Origin: Bacteroidales bacterium
GTDB taxonomy: Bacteria; Bacteroidota; Bacteroidia; Bacteroidales; F082
Length of the DNA: 64,000 nt
Direction: 5' to 3'
NCBI GenBank assembly: GCA_017538795.1
Contig: JAFYIE010000079.1
Span: 1-64,000, forward strand
The notes below the pieces were generated by a model. It saw only the letters and a list, made by a program, of their open reading frames with translations, was not told where the DNA came from and did not search any database. This document shows positions 52,381 to 59,254 of this stretch, in pieces (the first letter of the stretch is position 1; each line of letters begins with the position of its first letter). The translations under genes and the position numbers were made by a program.

Positions 52381-53432
52381 TATTTATTTTTATAAATGCT
52401 TTGCCAGTTTTTATATTCACGTTTCTTCCAAGGACCGTTATGATATACATAAGATGCAATCATCGGGATGACAGTTGTACCTTCGGCGTAGACCATCTGC
52501 TGGAGCTTCTCGCTGACCTTGCCCCATGAACCTGCCTCGAGCAATGTTGATGATGAGCAAGCACCATCGCGGACGTCAGCAACGGTGATCTGGATAGCGT
52601 ATTTGTGCATTGGCACCTCGTGACCAAGAATTTCAGCGCAGACGACGGTGTCCTGAGCGAAGTTCTTAGGAGTACCGCCACCGACCATGAACAAGCCTGT
52701 CTGTGGAGCAGCCATCTTGATTTCTGTCAGTTCGAGGAAGTCGGCCACTGAGTCGATGCTCACGTATGGTTTGCCAGCGTGCTTGCGCTCCCACTGGTGC
52801 AGACCGATACCGAAACCTGCTGAAGAATCTGAGAATGCCGGGCAGAACATCGGGACGCCGCACTCGTAGCATGTCTGGATGAGGCTGTCTTTCTTCACGC
52901 CGTGGCCTTCATGCAGCCATTTACCGAGGTTCCACAGGAACTCGCGTGATGAATACGGACGTGGCTCGAGGATGTTGGCGAGCTCGTATGTTGCGTGGTC
53001 GCACACCTGAAGCTGTTCCTCATCGATGTATGTATCATAGATACGGTCGATGTAAAGCTCACGAAGCTTGGTATCAGGCACCACGTTCTCTTTTTCACCG
53101 ATATAATGTTTGAAACCGAGAGCCTCGAAGAGGTCCATGTCGATGACTGAAGCGCCTGTTGAAACGACGACGTCAATCATTTTGTTGCGGACCATGTCAA
53201 CATAAACCTGCATACAGCCTGCTGCTGATGTTGAACCAGCCAATGTGAGGATGTTGGTACACTGTTTTTCTTTAACCATCATCATCAAAATGTCGGCGGC
53301 GCGAGCGGTATCACGTGATGTGAACGACATTTCACGCATTGCGTCGATGATTTCTGTTGAGTCGTACTTCTTGATGTCGATGTGCTTCACGACATTCTTC
53401 AATAAGTCTTTCTTTTCAAGTTTTCTTGCCAT
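52380..53432 (-). CDS. Deoxyhypusine synthase-like protein
   Basis: A 350-residue member of the deoxyhypusine synthase family. Eukaryotic and archaeal members transfer an aminobutyl group from spermidine to a lysine of eIF5A; bacteria lack that target, and bacterial homologues are proposed to make homospermidine or other polyamines. Recognisable segments are TLAGSTSAAGCMQVYVDM (NAD region), CGVPMFCPAFSDSSAGFG and EAGSWGKVSEKLQ, in which the Lys corresponds to the active-site lysine of the family. It is the first gene of the hutI-ftcD operon with its own promoter, an unusual pairing. Substrate is uncertain. Confidence 0.88.
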   Translation of the reverse strand: MARKLEKKDLLKNVVKHIDIKKYDSTEIIDAMREMSFTSRDTARAADILMMMVKEKQCTNILTLAGSTSAAGCMQVYVDMVRNKMIDVVVSTGASVIDMDLFEALGFKHYIGEKENVVPDTKLRELYIDRIYDTYIDEEQLQVCDHATYELANILEPRPYSSREFLWNLGKWLHEGHGVKKDSLIQTCYECGVPMFCPAFSDSSAGFGIGLHQWERKHAGKPYVSIDSVADFLELTEIKMAAPQTGLFMVGGGTPKNFAQDTVVCAEILGHEVPMHKYAIQITVADVRDGACSSSTLLEAGSWGKVSEKLQQMVYAEGTTVIPMIASYVYHNGPWKKREYKNWQSIYKNK

Positions 53433-53470
53433 TTTATTTAGATTTAATTGTCATGTTTCCTTTTAACTTG

Positions 53471-53478
53471 CAAAAATA
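53471..53478 (-). promoter_or_regulatory. -7 promoter element of the deoxyhypusine synthase-like/hut operon
   Basis: TATTTTTG followed by CA on the minus strand, 39 nt upstream of the start codon. Confidence 0.68.
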
Positions 53479-53513
53479 CAAAATTTATTAGATAATGTAA
53501 AAAAAAATAAAAA

Positions 53514-53545
53514 AACTAAAGTCTAAGGTCTAACGTCTAAAGTCT
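53514..53545. repeat. Heptamer array in a divergent intergenic region
   Basis: Four 7-nt units of GTCTAAG/GTCTAAC/GTCTAAA type. Unlike the others it lies between two promoters of divergent genes rather than at a gene end. Confidence 0.75.
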
Positions 53546-53550
53546 TTTCT

Positions 53551-53558
53551 TATCTTTG
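53551..53558 (+). promoter_or_regulatory. -7 promoter element for the thioredoxin gene
   Basis: TATCTTTG, 18 nt before the ATG. Confidence 0.68.
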
Positions 53559-53575
53559 CGAAAAATTAATTTATC

Positions 53576-54061
53576 ATGAAAAAATTATTGGTTTTATCAA
53601 TCGTATTATCAGCCCTATTCTTTTCTTGTGGCAATTCCGACAAAAATAAAGAAGCAAAAAAACAAGACATAACTGTTTCTGAATCAACAAGTAACGAGAA
53701 GACTTTTATAAAAGAGATGTCTTATAAAGACTTTGTCAAAAACGTTTGGGATTTCGAGACAAGCGCTAACGAATTCGTGTTTAATGGCAGCAAGCCTTGC
53801 GTGATCGACTTCTACGCAACATGGTGCGGTCCTTGCAAGATGATTGCCCCAATCATGGAAAAACTGGCGAAGGAATACGACGGCAAAGTCGATTTCTACA
53901 AAGTTGACTGCGACCAAGAGATGAAACTCGCTACTATATTGCAAGTCAGGAACATACCTATGGTTTTTTTCATGAAAGAAGGCGCTCAGCCAGAGAAATC
54001 TGTCGGTGCAAAAGACGAAGCTTATTTCCGTTCCCAGATTAACAAATTGTTAGGTGAATAA
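53576..54061 (+). CDS. Thioredoxin-fold lipoprotein
   Basis: A 161-residue protein with lipobox FFSC (residues 15-18), a charged linker and a thioredoxin domain (about 60-160) with the active-site ATWCGPCKMIAPIMEKL and the cis-Pro segment RNIPMVFFMK. It should face the periplasm as a lipid-anchored thiol-disulfide oxidoreductase; substrates are unknown. Its stop codon lies inside the start region of the next gene, which overlaps it by 8 nt. Confidence 0.92.
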   Translation: MKKLLVLSIVLSALFFSCGNSDKNKEAKKQDITVSESTSNEKTFIKEMSYKDFVKNVWDFETSANEFVFNGSKPCVIDFYATWCGPCKMIAPIMEKLAKEYDGKVDFYKVDCDQEMKLATILQVRNIPMVFFMKEGAQPEKSVGAKDEAYFRSQINKLLGE

Positions 54062-54674
54062 CATTTTCCCGACATCTTATCTTTCTGATATTCAGTATAT
54101 TGCGCTGTTTTTAAAAAACGAAGCGCCTAAGATAGAATTGTTTGAGTCATATCAGAAACAATCGTGCCGCACCCGCTGTAATGTAATGACTGCCAACGGA
54201 TTACAGACTTTAACAGTACCTATTGTCAAAACCAACGGCAACCATACATTGACTAAAGACATCGCGATAAGCTATAAAGAGCCTTGGCAGCAGATTCATC
54301 AGCGCTGTTTGGAGGCTGCATACCGCAAAACGCCTTATTTCGAGTACTATTTTCCTTACCTTGAGAAAGCTTTTACAACACGATTCGACAGACTCATCGA
54401 TCTGAATGAGTTTTGCTTAAAATTCATCCTTAAAGTATTGAAAACCAATAATGAAATCGTTTATACCAAGGATTTTGAAACAATCCAAGATGCAAACGAT
54501 TATCGTGTTTCTTTATCGAAATGGTCGCCTGAAACAACCAATTTCCCTAAATATTATCAAGTTTTCAGCGATCGCCAGCCGTTTATCTCCAATTTATCCG
54601 TCATCGACTTGATTTTCAACGAAGGACCAAACTCTGTTAGCTATTTATCTAGTCTTCTAACTGCTAACTTCTAA
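54054..54674 (+). CDS. WbqC family protein
   Basis: A 206-residue protein of the WbqC-like family, recognised from the start NNIFPTSYLSDIQYIALFLKN and the QKQSCRTRCNVMTANGLQTLTVPI and PWQQIHQRCLEAAYRKTPYF segments. Relatives sit in O-antigen clusters, but the reaction is not known. It starts at GTG 54054 and overlaps the thioredoxin gene by 8 nt, so the two are translationally coupled. The last residues, LLTANF, and the stop codon are encoded by a heptamer array shared with the convergent gene, which may have extended the protein. Confidence 0.85.
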   Translation: MNNIFPTSYLSDIQYIALFLKNEAPKIELFESYQKQSCRTRCNVMTANGLQTLTVPIVKTNGNHTLTKDIAISYKEPWQQIHQRCLEAAYRKTPYFEYYFPYLEKAFTTRFDRLIDLNEFCLKFILKVLKTNNEIVYTKDFETIQDANDYRVSLSKWSPETTNFPKYYQVFSDRQPFISNLSVIDLIFNEGPNSVSYLSSLLTANF

Positions 54675-54680
54675 CTAAAC
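54651..54680. repeat. Heptamer array spanning the WbqC 3' end
   Basis: Four CTTCTAA/CTGCTAA units (TTAGAAG/TTAGCAG on the minus strand). The plus-strand WbqC frame ends inside it, and the minus-strand HD gene stops on its other edge at 54680-54682. Confidence 0.82.
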
Positions 54681-56743
54681 TAATCCGGATAAGCGATTCT
54701 CACATGATAGATGCTCATCAGCTTTTTTTTCAGCACTTTCTTTGTGATGGAGATATCGTGGAATGTGATATTAGTGTTGTCAAATTGATGCGCCTTCATC
54801 TGACCGTCGATGATATTGTCGACAAGCTTACAAATCGATTCCTCTGTCTTGTCGTTCATGCTTCGTGAAGCGGCTTCAACGGCGTCACACATCATCAACA
54901 CGGCAGTCTCCTTCGAGAACGGCACCGGACCATGATAGCAGAAATCGCGTTCGTCAACGCCATCCGGGTTTTCGCGCAGCTCCATCTGATAGAAATATTC
55001 CGTACGGCGGGTGCCATGGTGAGTCCTGACGAAGTCGATAATCTGTTCCGGGATGCGATATTCCCTACAAATCTCAATACCATCAATAACGTGGCCGATA
55101 ATAATCTGAGCGCTCTCGGAATAAGACACATCGTCGTGAGGATTATACTTACCATTTTGATTCTCAATGAAATAGAACGGATTTTTTGTCTTTCCGATAT
55201 CGTGATACATAGCGCCTGTGCGGACGAGAAGCGAGTTACCACCTATATTATATATAACCTCCTCGCAAAGGTCGGCGACTTGCATCACATGCTGGAACGT
55301 GCCCGGTGCCTCCGACGCCAGCTTACGAAGAAGCGGACTGTTGGTGTTGCTCAACTCAAGCAGCGAGAGGTCGGTGACGAAGCCAAAGATTCGCTCAAAA
55401 AGGAACGCAAGCGGCAATGTCAGCATCGTGAAGAAGGCATTTCCAGCGCAAATCAAAAGATATCTCCAATCGAAAGAGTCAAAATCGCCCTCATAAATCA
55501 ACATCATTCCAAAATAAACGGCCACATATGTGACGAAAACCGCCAAAGAAGTGCCAAAATAGCTCGCGCGGCTCGAACGTTTTGTCATGGTGATTACAGC
55601 TACAAACGAAACGAGCAACTGCACAAAGAAAAACTGGAATGGATTTGGCACCGCTAAACTAATGATTATCAACGTCATAACCTGCACTATAATGGAAATT
55701 CTGGCATCGAAGAATGTCATCAAAAGCATAGCCATAATCGCTACAGGCATCAGAAAAATGAAGCTTGGGGCATATTTTAACAACAAAAAAGACGGTACAA
55801 TGATAACCAGCATCAGCAGTAAAATCAAGTTGATATAGCGGAGCTGTTCATAAATATCCGGGCGCAACATCTTGATTGTCAGATATAAAGCAATAAACAC
55901 CATCGCCACAAGCAAGAATTGACCGTAAAGCATATAATTTCTGCTGAAGAAATTATTCGCGTAAATATCGGCGTATTCACGCTGTAACGAACTGATAATC
56001 TGATACTTCTCTTCTGTCACGATATCGCCTTCCATGATAATCAGCTCGTCTTTCTGAACCATGCCGAAAGTCAGCATGATATTGTCAACAGCCATCTTTT
56101 CAGCCTGCTTCGTCATGCTTTCAGAATAAATCACATTCTGACGCAGCGAACTATGTAACAAATTGCTAATCAGCTGTCTGGTGTTATAATCAGAGATGTT
56201 TGAAAGTTGCCTGTGAATATATTCCGAGGCGGTTGTCATCGTATTCAGATCGCCGTAGGCGCACTTTGTCTGAACCTTGTTTCTGACAACAACAACCGTC
56301 TCTTCCTCTTTGAGATTAGTCGTTCTGTCGTTTTTTGCCACAATGCCGTTATTCTCAATATGGTCGTAAACGCTCAGGATAAGATTTTCATAAAAATCTT
56401 TGTCGCCAATTGTATCATTCCATTGATTATCAAAGTCTTTCAGCAGTTTTTCACGTCCGTTTTCAGTGCCAAGCGCATCGAACACAAAAATAGGCTCGAT
56501 GTTTTTCAGTGCCTCTTCCTTTTCTTTTCTAACAACCTCATCAGACTTATAAATCGGGAAATTGAAAGGTGCGTACAAAGACGGATGCTGCCAAGGGAGC
56601 ATTTTCTGGTACTCATATTTGAACTTGACATTTCGGGGCATCATCAAAACGACGATTGTGAGCGTCAAAACGAACCCCAACACCTTCATTATGTTATAAT
56701 AAGAATGGCGAATCTTTTCTGCTATATTTTTTACCTTACTCAT
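54680..56743 (-). CDS. 7TM-HD domain protein, probable cyclic di-AMP phosphodiesterase (PgpH-like)
   Basis: A 687-residue membrane protein. Order: an amino-terminal transmembrane helix (about 15-35), an extracytoplasmic 7TMR-HDED domain (about 40-270), a seven-helix membrane block (about 275-455) and a cytoplasmic HD domain (about 465-650) with the metal motif MYHDIGKTKNPFYF, the earlier His pair in TFQHVMQVADL and the HTHHGTRR-like segment near 590. Related PgpH proteins hydrolyse cyclic di-AMP. I start at 56743 (MSKVKNIAEKI), since the frame from 56785 would add 14 residues without promoter support. Convergent with WbqC. Confidence 0.87.
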   Translation of the reverse strand: MSKVKNIAEKIRHSYYNIMKVLGFVLTLTIVVLMMPRNVKFKYEYQKMLPWQHPSLYAPFNFPIYKSDEVVRKEKEEALKNIEPIFVFDALGTENGREKLLKDFDNQWNDTIGDKDFYENLILSVYDHIENNGIVAKNDRTTNLKEEETVVVVRNKVQTKCAYGDLNTMTTASEYIHRQLSNISDYNTRQLISNLLHSSLRQNVIYSESMTKQAEKMAVDNIMLTFGMVQKDELIIMEGDIVTEEKYQIISSLQREYADIYANNFFSRNYMLYGQFLLVAMVFIALYLTIKMLRPDIYEQLRYINLILLLMLVIIVPSFLLLKYAPSFIFLMPVAIMAMLLMTFFDARISIIVQVMTLIIISLAVPNPFQFFFVQLLVSFVAVITMTKRSSRASYFGTSLAVFVTYVAVYFGMMLIYEGDFDSFDWRYLLICAGNAFFTMLTLPLAFLFERIFGFVTDLSLLELSNTNSPLLRKLASEAPGTFQHVMQVADLCEEVIYNIGGNSLLVRTGAMYHDIGKTKNPFYFIENQNGKYNPHDDVSYSESAQIIIGHVIDGIEICREYRIPEQIIDFVRTHHGTRRTEYFYQMELRENPDGVDERDFCYHGPVPFSKETAVLMMCDAVEAASRSMNDKTEESICKLVDNIIDGQMKAHQFDNTNITFHDISITKKVLKKKLMSIYHVRIAYPD

Positions 56744-56821
56744 AATCAATAAGTTATAATTAGAACAAGATTTTTCTGCAAACAAAATAAATTAACTTGT
56801 AAAAATACAAAATTTTTCTTG

Positions 56822-56829
56822 TAACTTTG
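56822..56829 (+). promoter_or_regulatory. -7 promoter element for the C40 peptidase gene
   Basis: TAACTTTG followed by CA, 18 nt before the ATG. The 100-nt divergent region also holds the HD gene start; no clear TAnnTTTG box was found for that side. Confidence 0.66.
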
Positions 56830-56846
56830 CAAAAAAAGTTACAAAT

Positions 56847-57545
56847 ATGTTTGGAATTTGCACTTTATCGGCAATCCCTGTAAGAAAAGAGCCTCGTCAC
56901 GAGAGCGAATTGGTAACCGAATTGCTGTTCAACGACCTTTACGAAGTTTTGGAACAAAATGGCGACTGGCTTTACATCAAGATGGAATACGACGACTATG
57001 AAGGTTGGATCAGAAGCTTGCAACACTTTGATATTCAAGAAGATGCATACAAAGCATTGGCTTCGAGCGACTGCTACGTCGTCAACAATCCAATTGAGTT
57101 GTACGACTCAAAGATTTTGACTTTCGGAACAACAATATATTCAAAAGACAAGTGCTGCATTGAGGCTAACAGCTTCATAAACAATGCGTTAAAACTTCTT
57201 GATGTGCCATATCGTTGGGGAGGCAGAACTGTTTTCGGCATCGACTGCTCTGCTTTTGTGCAGCTTTGCGCAAAGACAATCGGGATCATGCTGCCGCGCG
57301 ATGCATCACAGCAGGTGGAATGCGGCGAAGATGTGTATTTCCTGACAGAAGCGAAGCCTGGAGACCTAGCTTTCTTTGAGAATGAAGAGCATCACATTGT
57401 GCATGTCGGCATCATTTTGGAAGGCGAAAAAATCATCCACGCCTCCGGAAAGGTCAGGATTGACTCTCTTGACCAGACAGGAATATTTAATAAAGAGTTA
57501 GGAAGACATACACATTTCTTGGGGACTATAAAGAGAATCATATGA
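56847..57545 (+). CDS. NlpC/P60 (C40) peptidase with SH3 domain
   Basis: A 232-residue probable cell-wall endopeptidase that cleaves the gamma-D-Glu-diamino acid bond in murein peptides. An amino-terminal bacterial SH3-like region (1-65, SAIPVRKEPRHESELVTEL, GWIRSLQ) precedes a second SH3-like part and the C40 domain (about 110-232) with the catalytic Cys in GIDCSAFVQLC, LPRDASQQV and the His in HHIVHVGIIL. No signal peptide is visible, so it probably acts in the cytoplasm on recycled peptides, as YkfC does. The 3' end overlaps the next gene by 4 nt (ATGA). Confidence 0.92.
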   Translation: MFGICTLSAIPVRKEPRHESELVTELLFNDLYEVLEQNGDWLYIKMEYDDYEGWIRSLQHFDIQEDAYKALASSDCYVVNNPIELYDSKILTFGTTIYSKDKCCIEANSFINNALKLLDVPYRWGGRTVFGIDCSAFVQLCAKTIGIMLPRDASQQVECGEDVYFLTEAKPGDLAFFENEEHHIVHVGIILEGEKIIHASGKVRIDSLDQTGIFNKELGRHTHFLGTIKRII

Positions 57546-59101
57546 AAAAACTGTTCTTTTTGCTAGTTTTTGCAGCATTTTTCGTCGTTGTGAGCTTTGC
57601 ACAGGAGTTCACCTATAACAACTTGGATTTCACTATCAATGATGATGGAGTCACTGTAACTTTGCTTGGACATGCTGACGGCTATGCAGCAAGTGGCGAG
57701 CTTAACATACCGGCAGTTGCATATTGGTATGGCAACAGTTATACCGTGACTAAAGTTGACAACTATGCATTTTATAGATGTCAAGACCTAACAAGCCTGA
57801 TTATGCCAAATTCATTAGTAGAAATTGGCGAATGTGCCTTTGGCTATTGCGGTATTACAGGAACTGTAACAATACCTGCGTCTGTAGAACACGTTGGTAC
57901 CAACCCATTTTACGGTTGTTCCTCTATTGATAGTTTAGTAGTTGAGTCGGGTAATTTGAATTATGACTCACGAGATTACTGCAATTCCATTATTTATTCA
58001 GCTGATAATGAATTGGTTTCCGGTTGCAAAAATTCAACAATTCCCAACACAGTTACGGCAATAGGAGAAGACGCTTTTAGTTTTTGTAACAGTTTGACCA
58101 ATGTGTTTATTCCAAGTTCTATTAATCATTTTTTCGAAAATCCATTTGCTGGCTGTGAAAATTTAGCTGTAATAACTGTTGATGAAGACAACTCGACATT
58201 TGATTCAAGAAATAATTGCAACGCCATTATCAATACAAGCACAAATAAGCTTGTTGCTGGCTGCAAAAACACCATTATTCCAGAAGGTGTAGTTTCTATT
58301 GGTAAACGTGCATTCTCATATTGTTCAAACATGACTGGCGAGCTTGTTATACCAAACTCAGTAACTACAATCGATAATTTTGCTTTTGAGCATTGTGATA
58401 GTCTGACAGGGACACTGATCATACCAAATTCTGTAGTTTATATTGGCCAGCTTGCCTTTACATTTTGCATTGGTTTTGACAGTTTGATTCTTGGAGAGTC
58501 TGTAACAAGAATAGATGGCATGGCGTTCTCGGGATGCTCAGGATTTCACGGTTCGTTGGTTATTCCCGACTCTGTTGAATCTATTGGTGTCGGAGCCTTT
58601 CTAGGATGTAATGGGTTGGGCGATTCTCTTATAATTGGAGCCAATGTCGCAACGATAGAAGATGCAGCTTTTAATGCCTGTTCTGGAATACTTAATATGG
58701 TATCATTAGCCACGACACCTCCGGCAATAGGGAACTTCCTGTTTGGCGAAGCTTTTTCGTGTAATTCTCTAACAGTTCCTTGCGGATGTATCGATGTGTA
58801 CGACAACTCACCGTGGGGACCTAATTTCGCAACAATAAATGAGGATTGTGAGACCGTTCCAGATAATGCTGATGTAAAAGTTTCAGTGTATCCCAATCCA
58901 ACAAAAGGTTCTGTAAAAATAGAAGAAAAAGACATCCAAAAAATCAGTATTTACAACATAATTGGAGAACTATTATTTGAGAGCGAATTAAGTGAGGATG
59001 TTTTTGAGTATGATTTCGGAGAGATGGATTGCGGAGTGTATTTTATAAGCGTTAAGACTAATGAAACTGTTGTAACTCAGAGGGTTATTGTAAAACATTG
59101 A
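57542..59101 (+). CDS. BspA-like leucine-rich repeat protein with T9SS sorting domain
   Basis: A 519-residue secreted protein. The signal peptide is residues 1-20 (LVFAAFFVVVSFA). Residues about 60-430 contain BspA/LRR_5-type repeats (IPNTVTAIGEDAFSFCNSLT, IPEGVVSIGKRAFSYC, LVIPDSVESIGVGAFLGC) of about 23 residues, with extra cysteines at repeat tips. The end carries VSVYPNPTKGSVKIEEKD, a type A T9SS sorting domain. Such proteins are surface or extracellular adhesins. It overlaps the peptidase gene by 4 nt, an unexpected coupling. After the stop codon come palindromic repeats. Confidence 0.92.
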   Translation: MKKLFFLLVFAAFFVVVSFAQEFTYNNLDFTINDDGVTVTLLGHADGYAASGELNIPAVAYWYGNSYTVTKVDNYAFYRCQDLTSLIMPNSLVEIGECAFGYCGITGTVTIPASVEHVGTNPFYGCSSIDSLVVESGNLNYDSRDYCNSIIYSADNELVSGCKNSTIPNTVTAIGEDAFSFCNSLTNVFIPSSINHFFENPFAGCENLAVITVDEDNSTFDSRNNCNAIINTSTNKLVAGCKNTIIPEGVVSIGKRAFSYCSNMTGELVIPNSVTTIDNFAFEHCDSLTGTLIIPNSVVYIGQLAFTFCIGFDSLILGESVTRIDGMAFSGCSGFHGSLVIPDSVESIGVGAFLGCNGLGDSLIIGANVATIEDAAFNACSGILNMVSLATTPPAIGNFLFGEAFSCNSLTVPCGCIDVYDNSPWGPNFATINEDCETVPDNADVKVSVYPNPTKGSVKIEEKDIQKISIYNIIGELLFESELSEDVFEYDFGEMDCGVYFISVKTNETVVTQRVIVKH

Positions 59102-59132
59102 GATTCCTCGCCGCAAAGCGGCTCGGAATGAC
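59102..59132 (+). repeat. REP-like palindrome, copy 1
   Basis: GATTCCTCGCCGCAAAGCGG continuing to GCTCGGAATGAC, with imperfect inverted arms. It follows the stop codon of the LRR gene by one base. Copies 2 (59229-59254, opposite orientation) and 3 (59954-59984) share the ends GATTCCTC and CGGAATGAC. Confidence 0.75.
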
Positions 59133-59154
59133 AAATAAACAACAAGAAAAACAA

Positions 59155-59210
59155 TGTGGCGCGGCATGCTAGAACTTACTAATCAGTAAGAAACTACAAG
59201 CCGCGCCACA
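59155..59210. repeat. Nested palindrome with perfect 11-bp stem
   Basis: TGTGGCGCGGC at 59155-59165 pairs with GCCGCGCCACA at 59200-59210, and CTTACT/AGTAAG (59175-59190) forms a second hairpin inside the 34-nt loop. It has no reading frame. It could be a terminator for the LRR gene, but its long loop looks more like a REP-type or transposon-derived unit. Confidence 0.7.
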
Positions 59211-59228
59211 ATGATAAAAAAATAATAT

Positions 59229-59254
59229 GTCATTCCGAACGAAGTGAGGAATCC
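59229..59254 (-). repeat. REP-like palindrome, copy 2
   Basis: GTCATTCCGAACGAAGTGAG then GAATCC, in opposite orientation to copies 1 and 3. It overlaps the 3' end of the DNA methyltransferase gene and encodes its final residues SLRSE. Confidence 0.75.
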
